NCBI GenBank assembly: GCA_047618505.1
Contig: JBLHLB010000192.1
Span: 1 to 7,783, forward strand
Origin: JBLHLB01 sp047618505
Lineage (GTDB): Bacteria > Planctomycetota > UBA1135 > GCA-002686595
DNA length: 7,783 bases
Direction: 5' to 3'
The translations under genes and the position numbers were made by a program. This document shows positions 1-7,783 of the stretch, in pieces; the stretch's first letter is position 1; the number at the start of each line of letters is the position of its first letter. The notes below the pieces were generated by a model. That model did no database searches. It worked only from the letters and a program-made list of their open reading frames with translations, and had not been told where the DNA came from.

Positions 1-52
1 CCACCGGCGCGGGATCGACGACCCACAAAACAGCAGACGACCCCCAAGCCCT
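1..52 (+). other. Leader or upstream gap before groEL copy 1
   Basis: Short non-coding-looking stretch, rich in A and C close to the start codon and with no purine-rich Shine-Dalgarno sequence. None of the three forward frames has a stop here, so the end of the preceding gene (groES would be the usual neighbour) cannot be seen. No CIRCE element (TTAGCACTC-N9-GAGTGCTAA, the HrcA operator) is visible in these 52 bases. The real promoter of the cluster must lie further upstream. Confidence 0.4.
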
Positions 53-1744
<1,692 letters not shown>

Positions 1745-1817
1745 GCCCAGCACCTCAACAGCCACCGCCTCCACCCCCCCCCTACAGCACACACAGCACA
1801 GCAAACACACAAAGACA
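1745..1817 (+). other. A/C-rich spacer between the two groEL genes
   Basis: Only 11 of these 73 bases are G or T. The spacer includes a run of nine C (1774-1782) followed by CA-rich sequence leading to the copy 2 start. It should be almost free of secondary structure as RNA. I see no Shine-Dalgarno sequence, terminator hairpin or CIRCE operator, so the two groEL genes are probably co-transcribed. Confidence 0.55.
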
Positions 1818-3422
1818 ATGGCAAAGCAAATCCTCTTCGACGATGACGCACGGGCAAAGGTTCGCGCCGGCATCGAGAAGCTCGCCAAAACTGTTCGAGT
1901 CACCCTCGGCCCCGGCGGGCGCAACGTCATCCTCCAGAAGTCCTTCGGGGCGCCCCACGTCACCAAGGACGGTGTCTCGGTCGCCAAGGAAATCGACCTG
2001 GAAGATCCCTTCGAGAACATGGGCGCCAAGCTCGTGAACGAAGTCGCCAAGAAGACCAACGACGTGGCCGGTGACGGCACCACCACGGCAACGGTCCTGG
2101 CCTCTTCGATCTACAACGAAGGCCTCAAGTACCTCGCCACGGGCGTCAACCCGATCGCCCTGCGCACCGGCATCGACAAAGCGGTCCTCGTGGCGGTCGC
2201 GAGCATTGAGTCCCAGTCACGCAAGGTTCGCTCCACCCAGGAACGCGCCAGCGTCGCGGCCATCTCGGCCAACAACAACAAGGCGATCGGCGACCTCCTA
2301 GCCGAAGCCTTCGATAAGGTCGGCGACGACGGTTCTATCACCGTCGAAGAAGGCAGCGGTCGTGAGACCGAGCTGGAAGTCGTCGAGGGCATGGAGTTCG
2401 ACAAGGGCTACCTGTCGCCGTACTTCGCCACCAACGCTGGCAAGCTGACGGCCGAGCTCGAAGACTGCTCGATCCTCATCCACGAAAAGAAGATCTCCAG
2501 CGCCCGCGAGCTGCTGCCCCTCCTGGAGCAAACTGCACAGGCAGGCAAGCCGCTCCTGATCATCGCCGAGGACATCGAAGGGGAAGCCCTCTCGACCCTC
2601 GTGATCAATAAGCTGCGCGGCATCCTCAATGTCTGCGCCATCAAAGCACCTGGCTTCGGTGAGCGTCGCAAGGCCTACCTCGGCGACATCGCCGTCCTCA
2701 CCGGTGGCATCGCTGTCACCGAAGAGTTGGGCTTGAGCCTCGAGAATCTGACCCTGTCCCAGCTCGGGAGCGCCAAGCGCGTGGTCATCTCCAAGGACAC
2801 GACCACGATCATCTCCGGTGAAGGCAAGGCCAAGTCCGTCAAGGACCGCGTCAAGCAGATCCGCACGCAGATCGAACGCACCACTTCAGACTACGACCGT
2901 GAGAAGCTCGAAGAGCGCCTCGCCAAATTGACCGGCGGCGTCGCCGTCATCAAGGTCGGTGGCGACACCGAAGCCGAGATGAAGTCCCAAAAGGACCTCG
3001 TTGAAGATGCCCTCAGCGCCACCCGCGCCGCCATTGAAGAAGGCGTCGTTCCCGGCGGTGGCGTGGCCCTCGCCAATGCCTCCCTTGCCGTTTCAGAAAT
3101 GCGCGTCAAGGGTGACGAACGCTTCGGCAAGATGATCATCGAGCGCGCCCTTGAGGGTCCGCTGCGCCAGATCGCCGAAAACACCGGCGAGAACGGTGCG
3201 GTTGTACTCGATACGATTCGCTCCAAAGGCAAGTCCTACGGCTTCAACGCCTTGACCCGCAAGTACGAGGACATGTTCAAGGCCGGCATCCTCGACCCCG
3301 CCAAGGTCGTGCGCTCCGCCCTGCAGAACGCCGCCTCGATTGCAGGTCTGCTGCTCACCACCGACTCGATGGTGACGGACCTCAAGGACGAGAACGACGC
3401 CGTGACAGGCTCGATGCGCTAA
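1818..3422 (+). CDS. groEL: Chaperonin GroEL (Hsp60), copy 2, without Gly-Met tail
   Basis: Second chaperonin subunit, 534 aa. Seen directly: 'TLGPGGRN', 'TKDGVSV' (D51), 'AGDGTTTA' (D86), 'AAISANNN', the apical 'GYLSPYF' (198-203, identical to the E. coli substrate/GroES-binding strip), 'KAPGFGERRKAYL', and 'VEDALSATRAAIEEGVVPGGG' with D397. The ATPase and client-binding residues are intact. R450 keeps the E. coli R452 position, while the partner E461 is N459. The protein ends '...TTDSMVTDLKDENDAVTGSMR', so the usual Gly-Gly-Met tail is absent. The frame stays open for 60 codons upstream of 1818, through the copy 1 tail region. However, 'MAKQILFDDDAR' matches the family N-terminus and the upstream residues (Trp/Ala-rich) look like an out-of-frame reading of the repeat, so the ATG at 1818 is the start. 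There is no Shine-Dalgarno sequence. Copy 2 probably shares a transcript with copy 1 and is the more conventional of the two except for its tail. Confidence 0.96.
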   Translation: MAKQILFDDDARAKVRAGIEKLAKTVRVTLGPGGRNVILQKSFGAPHVTKDGVSVAKEIDLEDPFENMGAKLVNEVAKKTNDVAGDGTTTATVLASSIYNEGLKYLATGVNPIALRTGIDKAVLVAVASIESQSRKVRSTQERASVAAISANNNKAIGDLLAEAFDKVGDDGSITVEEGSGRETELEVVEGMEFDKGYLSPYFATNAGKLTAELEDCSILIHEKKISSARELLPLLEQTAQAGKPLLIIAEDIEGEALSTLVINKLRGILNVCAIKAPGFGERRKAYLGDIAVLTGGIAVTEELGLSLENLTLSQLGSAKRVVISKDTTTIISGEGKAKSVKDRVKQIRTQIERTTSDYDREKLEERLAKLTGGVAVIKVGGDTEAEMKSQKDLVEDALSATRAAIEEGVVPGGGVALANASLAVSEMRVKGDERFGKMIIERALEGPLRQIAENTGENGAVVLDTIRSKGKSYGFNALTRKYEDMFKAGILDPAKVVRSALQNAASIAGLLLTTDSMVTDLKDENDAVTGSMR

Positions 3423-3435
3423 TTTCCGCTTCACC

Positions 3436-3456
3436 TGGGCGTCTCTTTTGCGCCCA
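3436..3456 (+). other. Small hairpin after groEL copy 2
   Basis: A 6-bp inverted repeat, TGGGCG (3436-3441) and CGCCCA (3451-3456), around a 9-nt loop rich in T. It lies 13 nt after the copy 2 stop codon. No T tract follows the stem, so it is not a classical intrinsic terminator. It could protect the 3' end of the groEL mRNA or help pause RNA polymerase. A stem this short is only modest evidence. Confidence 0.35.
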
Positions 3457-3473
3457 CTGATCGGCACAATCCA

Positions 3474-3509
3474 ACGGGCGTCGCGTCGCATTCGCGGCGC
3501 GACGCCTGT
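3474..3509. promoter_or_regulatory. Strong palindrome/hairpin upstream of dnaJ
   Basis: The arms GGCGTCGCG (3477-3485) and CGCGACGCC (3498-3506) are perfect 9-mers separated by 12 nt. The inner bases also pair (CGC 3487-3489 with GCG 3494-3496, via a T-G pair), leaving an ATTC loop. Outer bases 3474-3476 pair with 3507-3509, giving about 16 bp with two G-U pairs. No T tract follows. Possible roles are a DNA operator for a heat-shock regulator, a transcription attenuator, or an mRNA processing/stability hairpin separating groEL from dnaJ-grpE message. The arm sequence is not CIRCE, although the two-arm geometry in a chaperone cluster is reminiscent of it. The structure is seen; the role is inferred. 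Confidence 0.6.
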
Positions 3510-3515
3510 CTCCGA

Positions 3516-3521
3516 TATATA
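3516..3521 (+). promoter_or_regulatory. Possible -10 box (TATATA) for dnaJ-grpE
   Basis: TATATA within 'GATATATAGAG' is the only AT-rich hexamer in the 132-nt gap, 33 nt before the dnaJ ATG. It would place a transcription start near 3528 and give a short leader. No convincing -35 hexamer sits at the expected distance; that place is occupied by the right half of the palindrome. This is weak evidence alone. Confidence 0.25.
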
Positions 3522-3554
3522 GAGCCCCACAGGGCACAACGAAAAGCCCAAACG

Positions 3555-4700
3555 ATGAGCGCCCAGCGCGACTACTACGAAGTCCTTGAAGTTGACAAGG
3601 GCACCTCACCCGAGGACATCAAGCGCTCGTATCGTAAGAAGGCCCTCGCCTTCCACCCCGACCGCAATAAGGACAACCCCGAAGCGGAGGCCAAATTCAA
3701 GGAAGCGGCCGAGGCCTACGACGTTCTCGGGGACAAGGACAAGCGCGCGCGCTACGACCAATTTGGTCACGCAGCATTCGGACAGGGAGCCGGTGGCGGC
3801 GGAGGGTTCTCCAACATGGAGGACATCTTCTCGCGCTTCGGTGACATTTTCGGCGGCGGCGGTGGTGGTGGCGGAGGCGGTGGCATCTTCAGCGACCTCT
3901 TCGGCGGCGGAGCACGCAGACGCCAGGGCCCGCGCCCCGGACGCGACCTGAAGATCACCCTCGACCTAACCCTCGAGGAAGTTGCCCAGGGCGTTGAAAA
4001 GACGATCAGCCTCAAGCGCCACGAGAATTGCAACACATGCAAGGGCTCAGGTGCCAAGAAGGGTACCTCGCCCGAGACCTGCGCAACCTGCGCAGGCCGC
4101 GGCCAGGTCACCCGCAGTCAGGGCTTCTTCGCAGTGGCCACCGCCTGCCCCACCTGTCAGGGCGCGGGCAAGACGATCAAGGACCCCTGCAGCGATTGCC
4201 GCGGCAAGGGTCAAACGGCGAAGAAAGCCGACGTCAAACTCGCCGTCCCCGCCGGCATTGAAGATGGCATGCGCATCCGCGTCACAGGGGAAGGCGAGGC
4301 CGGAGCACCGGGCGCCCCGCGTGGGGACCTCTATGTATTCATCCGCGAGGATGAGCACAAGGTATTCCAACGCTCGGGCCCCGACCTCATGACCGAGGTT
4401 CCCTTCTCCTTTGCGCAACTGGCCATGGGCGACAAGGTCGAGATCCCGACCCTCGAAGGGCGCGTTGAGATGTCTATCCCATCGGGTACCCAGAGCGGCA
4501 AGGTTTTCCGCCTACGCGGGCAGGGTTTGCCCTCCCTCGAAGGCCGTCGCAAGGGCGACCAGCTCGTACGCGTCTTCGTAGAGATCCCCAAGAAGCTCTC
4601 GGATCGACAAGAGGAACTGCTGACGGAATTCGACGAGATCGAGAATGAGCGCAGCGGCTCTAAGTCCTTCTTTGAACGCATCGTCGACTACTTCGGCTAG
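3555..4700 (+). CDS. dnaJ: Chaperone protein DnaJ (type I/A J-protein)
   Basis: Hsp40 co-chaperone, 381 aa (E. coli 376), which binds unfolded clients and stimulates the DnaK ATPase. Domains in order: J domain, residues 1-71, with the HPD motif at 34-36; Gly/Phe region, about 72-120, with 'MEDIFSRFGDIF' and an uninterrupted run of eleven Gly at 100-110; client-binding beta domain interrupted by a zinc-binding region with four CxxCxGxG repeats (C159/C162, C176/C179, C198/C201, C212/C215); then the second beta domain and the C-terminal dimerisation segment from about 230. All eight zinc ligands are present, so it should be fully functional. The ATG at 3555 gives 'MSAQRDYYEVLEV', the standard J-domain start; the preceding A-rich leader has no Shine-Dalgarno sequence. 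grpE starts 30 nt downstream, implying co-transcription. dnaK, the obligate partner, is not in this window. Confidence 0.98.
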   Translation: MSAQRDYYEVLEVDKGTSPEDIKRSYRKKALAFHPDRNKDNPEAEAKFKEAAEAYDVLGDKDKRARYDQFGHAAFGQGAGGGGGFSNMEDIFSRFGDIFGGGGGGGGGGGIFSDLFGGGARRRQGPRPGRDLKITLDLTLEEVAQGVEKTISLKRHENCNTCKGSGAKKGTSPETCATCAGRGQVTRSQGFFAVATACPTCQGAGKTIKDPCSDCRGKGQTAKKADVKLAVPAGIEDGMRIRVTGEGEAGAPGAPRGDLYVFIREDEHKVFQRSGPDLMTEVPFSFAQLAMGDKVEIPTLEGRVEMSIPSGTQSGKVFRLRGQGLPSLEGRRKGDQLVRVFVEIPKKLSDRQEELLTEFDEIENERSGSKSFFERIVDYFG

Positions 4701-4730
4701 GTCCGGCGAAGCAGAGAACCACCCAAAGCT

Positions 4731-5438
4731 ATGGCCAAGAGTAAGAGCGAGAACGAAGTGAATCCCGAAGAAGCAAGTGAAGTCAGCGAGCACGACGCCG
4801 TGTACGCAGAGGGTCAAGGGTCATCCCAGGCGGATAACCCTATCGACGAGGATCTCCCCGAAGCCGAGGTCGTGGAGGACGTGCCCAAGCGCGAGCTGAC
4901 GCTAGAGGAACAGGTCATCGCGCTCACCGAGGAGTGTGCTCTCATGCGCGAAAAATCCTTGCGAGCACAGGCGGATTACCAGAACCAGAAGCGCCGCACC
5001 TTCGTCGAGCGCGACATGGAGGTGCGTCGGCGCCTTCAGCCGCTCCTTACAGAGCTGCTCTTCGTCTTGGACTTCCTCGACATGGCCCTGCAGTCCCCGG
5101 CCACGAACCCGGAGACCAAAAACCTGGCCATCGGTGTCGACATGACGCGCACACGCTTCCTCCAGACCCTGGAGAACGCCAACGTGACTCCTATCGTGAC
5201 CGAGGGCGTCTTCGACCCCAACTTGCATGAGGCCACCGAAGCCGAAGAGGTCGAGGGCAAGCCAGCGGGAACGATCCTGCGCATGGTACGCCGAGGATAC
5301 GAGTGGAATGATGTCGTCCTACGCCACGCCCAAGTGGTCGTCGTAGCCGGTGACGAAGAGCCTGCAGAAAACGCACCGGGGAAGCCCTCTCAAGAGCAGG
5401 CTCAGGCCGGAGCCTCCGCCGAAAGCGACGCTCAATAG
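4731..5438 (+). CDS. grpE: Nucleotide exchange factor GrpE
   Basis: Dimeric cytosolic co-chaperone that opens the DnaK nucleotide-binding domain to release ADP; 235 aa (E. coli 197). Residues 1-55 are acidic and probably disordered. A charged coiled-coil helix follows (about 56-103, including 'RAQADYQNQKRR'), then the short-helix region (about 104-150, 'LLFVLDFLDMAL') and the C-terminal beta domain that contacts DnaK (about 151-206). That domain carries the family signature: 'FDPNLHEA' at 161-168, Gly180-Thr181, 'GYEWNDVVLRHAQVVV' at 189-204. An Ala/Glu/Gln-rich tail (207-235) goes beyond the usual end and looks disordered. The first ATG after dnaJ is used; its leader has no clear Shine-Dalgarno sequence. 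It lies 30 nt after dnaJ and 17 nt before the zinc-ribbon gene, consistent with one operon. The acidic head and polar tail account for the extra length. Confidence 0.95.
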   Translation: MAKSKSENEVNPEEASEVSEHDAVYAEGQGSSQADNPIDEDLPEAEVVEDVPKRELTLEEQVIALTEECALMREKSLRAQADYQNQKRRTFVERDMEVRRRLQPLLTELLFVLDFLDMALQSPATNPETKNLAIGVDMTRTRFLQTLENANVTPIVTEGVFDPNLHEATEAEEVEGKPAGTILRMVRRGYEWNDVVLRHAQVVVVAGDEEPAENAPGKPSQEQAQAGASAESDAQ

Positions 5439-5455
5439 CGCCAAGAAATACGCCA

Positions 5456-5788
5456 ATGCCTACCTACGACTATCGCTGCGATGCCTGTGGACACGAGCTG
5501 GAGCTGTTCCAATCATTCTCCGAATCCGCCAAGCGCAAGTGCCCCGCCTGCAAGGAGCTCAAGCTCAAGCGCCTGATCGGCATGGGCGGCGGCGTGATCT
5601 TCAAGGGCAGCGGGTTCTACCAAACCGACTATCGCTCCGAGTCCTACAAGAAGGGCGCCGAGGCGGACAAGAAGAGTCGCGAGACGAGCCAAAACGACAG
5701 CAAAGAAGAATCCAAGGCAACCGGCGCCACCGAGACCAAGAAGGCCGACAAGCCCGCCGCAACGAAGAAGCCTAAGGGCGCCGAGTAA
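5456..5788 (+). CDS. FmdB-like zinc-ribbon protein
   Basis: Small protein of 110 aa belonging to the FmdB/putative regulatory zinc-ribbon family. 'MPTYDYRCDACGHELE' opens the domain; two CxxC knuckles (C8/C11 and C29/C32) should bind one zinc. They are followed by 'KLKRLIGMGGGVIFKGSGFYQTDY' (about 36-59), typical of family members, in which a Gly-rich hairpin precedes an aromatic segment. The rest (about 60-110) is Lys/Glu/Ala/Ser-rich, low complexity and probably disordered; it ends 'KKPKGAE'. No membrane segment or signal peptide is seen. The molecular function of the family is not well established; 'regulatory' is a historical label. It is the last gene of the chaperone cluster, 17 nt after grpE, and ends before the strong terminator. 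A role connected with protein folding or stress is suggested only by position. Confidence 0.88.
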   Translation: MPTYDYRCDACGHELELFQSFSESAKRKCPACKELKLKRLIGMGGGVIFKGSGFYQTDYRSESYKKGAEADKKSRETSQNDSKEESKATGATETKKADKPAATKKPKGAE

Positions 5789-5816
5789 CGCCGGTCGTCC
5801 CACCTCCGGCAAGAAC

Positions 5817-5862
5817 AGAACAGGGCCGCCCACCGAGAGTCATCGGTGGGCGGCCCTGTTCT
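5817..5862. terminator. Bidirectional intrinsic-type terminator between convergent genes
   Basis: A perfect 20-bp inverted repeat: left arm 5817-5836 (begins AGAACAGGGCC), right arm 5843-5862 (ends GGCCCTGTTCT), loop GAGTCA. Read on either strand, the GC-rich core ends in a T-rich 3' side (TGTTCTT on plus; TGTTCTGTTCTT on minus). The T tract is interrupted and partly inside the stem, so termination may be imperfect. It sits 28 nt after the zinc-ribbon stop and 108 nt from the end of the minus-strand HAD gene, where a shared terminator is expected. Confidence 0.85.
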
Positions 5863-5970
5863 TGAAGACGCAGACGGATGGATGGCTCGCGTACGTCCCC
5901 AACTGCGCATCTCCCTGGGGAGAGCAAGGTGCAATGACCGCCGCCCTGGGTTGGCAATGGGCCAAGAGAC

Positions 5971-6831
5971 TCAGCTCAAGAACAGCTCTTCGACCAACTC
6001 CGCAATCGTATCCGTTTCGCAGGACCCAATCGTTCGATCGGCCACCTCACGCGCTTCCACCATGGATTCTTCCATCACGACGCCGAGGCCGGCGGCCTCC
6101 AGCATGGGGACGTCGTTACTGGCATCGCCGACGGCAACGACACGCTCCGGCGGGATGCCGTAGGTCTCCTGCAGGAAGCGCAGGGCTTCGCCTTTCCCGC
6201 GACAGGGAGGCTGAATGTCTACGACCCCCAGGAGGCTCTCGCGGTGCCCCGCCAGACAGTTGAGCGGGAAGTCCGTCAGATAAACCGGCTGGTCCATGGA
6301 GGCTTCCAAATCGCTACGAAGTCGTGCCGAAGTCATCCCCTCAAGTCCGAAGAGGGTAATGCGAATCAAGGTCTCGCGTGGCAAGTCCTGGGCAGGCACG
6401 ATCTTTAGCTCTTCTAACCACTTTGTCGCCGCACGCTCTTCGTCGGTACGCGGCGCCATCCCAAACTTCTGGCGTGGACGCATGACAACCGTCAAAAGCT
6501 CCCGTTCGGAGGCGAAGGCAAGCGTGCGTTCGACAGCCCGGTTGGAAAGCACACGTTCTTCGATCAATTTGCCCGCCCGCGGACAGTAGATTCCCGCGCC
6601 ATTGTAGACGACCGCGGGCCCGTCGAGTCCCAGAGCCTCAATCACCGGTAGGGTCCCTTCGGCGGAACGCCCCGTGGCGATCATCACACGGATCCCAGCT
6701 TCGCTGGCTGCATGCAGGGCGCTTCGAGTACGGGGGAGAATCGAGCCTTGGCTGTTGACCAAGGTCCCATCCAAATCCAAGAGGATCGCGTCGTATGTTT
6801 GCCCGTCATCCTTTTGCACGGGCGCGATCAT
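5971..6831 (-). CDS. Cof-type HAD-IIB family phosphatase
   Basis: Haloacid-dehalogenase-superfamily hydrolase, 286 aa, cytosolic, probably dephosphorylating a small phosphorylated metabolite (sugar phosphates are common substrates); the substrate is not predictable here. All four HAD motifs are visible: motif I DLDGT (D19 nucleophile, D21 acid/base), motif II with T53 in 'IATGR', motif III K213, and motif IV 'GDASND' (D236, D240) for Mg2+. The roughly 110-120 residues between motifs II and III form the C2B cap, beginning near 'VVYNGAGIY', as in Cof-like enzymes. The ATG at 6831 is chosen because a GAGG sits 10 nt upstream and it leaves a normal short lead-in to motif I. A TTG at 6879 would add 16 Gly/Pro-rich residues and looks less likely. 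It lies 59 nt downstream of the beta-sandwich repeat gene on the same strand and may be co-transcribed with it, although the functions look unrelated. Confidence 0.92.
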   Translation of the reverse strand: MIAPVQKDDGQTYDAILLDLDGTLVNSQGSILPRTRSALHAASEAGIRVMIATGRSAEGTLPVIEALGLDGPAVVYNGAGIYCPRAGKLIEERVLSNRAVERTLAFASERELLTVVMRPRQKFGMAPRTDEERAATKWLEELKIVPAQDLPRETLIRITLFGLEGMTSARLRSDLEASMDQPVYLTDFPLNCLAGHRESLLGVVDIQPPCRGKGEALRFLQETYGIPPERVVAVGDASNDVPMLEAAGLGVVMEESMVEAREVADRTIGSCETDTIAELVEELFLS

Positions 6832-6890
6832 ATCGCCGGATCCTCGGCGACCCCCGGGACAATCGCCCAGGGGTCCCAAGATTCCAATGC

Positions 6891-7783
6891 TCAGGGCATG
6901 TCGAAACGCAACTCGGCGGTTTCGTTCTGGCGAACCACAACCGTTTGCGACTCCGGAGACTCGGCGTCATTTCCACCGAAGCCCATGGCCCGTATCGAAA
7001 TCTCCCAGGTGCCCGGGCGCAACCCTGTGAACATTCCCTCGCCGTCCTGGATGACTTTCCGTTGGGGATCCTCGGATTCAGTCCCCATATAGGCGGCCGA
7101 AGCGAGGCCCATTCCAAAGGGGTCGCCGTCCGCGGTGAAGACTTCCAAGGCGATGGAACCTCCGGCGGCTACTTCGAGGTTGATCCCGTCCATGGTTTCG
7201 TTCGGCCCGACTGTAATCGGATCGGATTTCAGGGGCTGAAAGTCCCCGCCATCCACACTCACCTGGAGAGGCGTATCGGCCAGGACACCGCGCAGGATGT
7301 AGTTGCCATTAGCGTCGGTGCGCTCCGTCGCCATGCCGGATCCGCCACCGCCGACTTGAACGCCACCACCACCGTCAGCGACCATGAACATCATTTGGGT
7401 ACCTCCGGGAGCGGTGCCTTCTGAGGCGCGCACCACGCTAACGGCTGCTCCGACGACGGGCTCGCCCGCCTCATTCGTGACACGTCCGGCGAGGATTGAC
7501 AGGGGTAAGTCCACATCGAATGAGTTCTCGCCCGCCTTGATTTCCACCGGATAGGTCATGGGCATCTGCCGAGTCGCATGGGAAATGCTCAGGGTGTATT
7601 CCCCGACCTCAATGCCCTCGAAGGTGTAGTCACCAGAACCGCCGCTGCGCGCCTTGGGACCGCCACCGCCGAAGCCAGGCATGCCACGCATACCTCCGAA
7701 GGGTGAGCCGCCTTCAGCTGCCCTTTCCTCCAGCGACAAGCTCGCTCCCACGAGGGAAGTACCGCCCTCCGTAACGCGACCAA
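6891..7783 (-). CDS. Carboxypeptidase-regulatory-like repeat protein, C-terminal part (partial)
   Basis: The 3' end of a gene that continues beyond the window; 296 codons are visible with no stop up to the edge. It encodes at least three tandem carboxypeptidase-regulatory-like (transthyretin/CNA-B-like) beta-sandwich modules. Module 1 (visible residues 1-93) opens 'GRVTEGGTSLVGASLSL' and closes around 'GDYTFEGIEVGEYTLSI'. Module 2 (about 97-204) opens 'AGRVTNEAGEPVVGAAVSV' and has 'TDANGNYILRGV'. Module 3 (about 207-296) has 'GMFTGLRPGTWEISIRAMGF'. Modules 1 and 2 carry Gly/Met-rich insertions at equivalent places. A GTG at 7751 could be read as a start, but it falls inside module 1: the ten codons before it complete the 'GRVT...G' strand, so it is an internal Val. 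Such modules are usually in exported or surface proteins and serve binding or structural roles. The N-terminus and any signal peptide are outside the window, so no specific function can be given. Confidence 0.82.
   Translation of the reverse strand, partial: GRVTEGGTSLVGASLSLEERAAEGGSPFGGMRGMPGFGGGGPKARSGGSGDYTFEGIEVGEYTLSISHATRQMPMTYPVEIKAGENSFDVDLPLSILAGRVTNEAGEPVVGAAVSVVRASEGTAPGGTQMMFMVADGGGGVQVGGGGSGMATERTDANGNYILRGVLADTPLQVSVDGGDFQPLKSDPITVGPNETMDGINLEVAAGGSIALEVFTADGDPFGMGLASAAYMGTESEDPQRKVIQDGEGMFTGLRPGTWEISIRAMGFGGNDAESPESQTVVVRQNETAELRFDMP

Noticed and set aside
5846..6263. Small plus-strand frames beginning in the right arm of the terminator and running antisense to the HAD gene.
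   Set aside because: They start within or next to a terminator hairpin, have no recognisable domain, and are antisense to a gene with all four HAD motifs.
6832..6890. A GGGAC/GTCCC inverted repeat (6856-6860 and 6873-6877) as a terminator between the two minus-strand genes.
   Set aside because: The stem is only five pairs with a 12-nt loop and has no T tract on the minus strand; such a pair is expected by chance in GC-rich DNA.
6795..7424. A 209-codon plus-strand open frame spanning the start of the HAD gene and the repeat-protein gene.
   Set aside because: It overlaps two minus-strand genes with clear protein motifs, shows no domain of its own, and is best explained as a shadow frame.
7749..7751. 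A GTG start that would make the minus-strand repeat protein a complete 286-residue protein.
   Set aside because: The frame stays open to the window edge, and the preceding codons (GRVTEGGTSL) complete the first strand of a module that closely matches the start of module 2, so the gene continues beyond the window.

Overview
The window looks like a chromosomal segment from a GC-rich bacterium, most likely a planctomycete. The grounds are two tandem groEL genes followed by dnaJ, grpE and a small FmdB-type zinc-ribbon gene with a 'GSGFYQTDY' segment. As I recall it, this arrangement and that protein type are common in Planctomycetota. The modular carboxypeptidase-regulatory-like protein at the right edge also fits. 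The phylum assignment is an inference; nothing here fixes genus or species.

Layout. Positions 1-5788 hold a plus-strand chaperone cluster: groEL copy 1 (53-1744), groEL copy 2 (1818-3422), dnaJ (3555-4700), grpE (4731-5438) and an FmdB-like zinc-ribbon gene (5456-5788). The gaps are 73, 132, 30 and 17 nt, so dnaJ-grpE-fmdB is very probably one transcript. The 132-nt gap before dnaJ holds two hairpins and a TATATA box, and may be a terminator/attenuator or a separate regulated promoter. A perfect 20-bp hairpin (5817-5862) lies between the plus-strand cluster and the convergent minus-strand genes and probably terminates both. The minus strand then carries a Cof-type HAD phosphatase (6831-5971) and, upstream of it, the 3' end of a gene for a protein built of carboxypeptidase-regulatory-like beta-sandwich repeats (7783-6891). 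That gene runs off the window.

Function. GroEL forms the ATP-driven folding chamber. DnaJ delivers clients to DnaK and stimulates its ATPase, and GrpE releases ADP from DnaK. Neither dnaK nor groES is in the window; groES may lie just before position 1. The two GroELs differ in complementary ways. Copy 1 has a Met/Gly-rich C-terminal tail but altered substrate-binding and inter-ring positions. Copy 2 has a conventional substrate-binding face but no tail.

Most of the window is ordinary housekeeping sequence. I see no mobile element, CRISPR array, RNA gene or clearly new system. The points most worth a second look are the divergence of the two GroELs, the palindrome before dnaJ, and the A/C-rich leaders without Shine-Dalgarno sequences.
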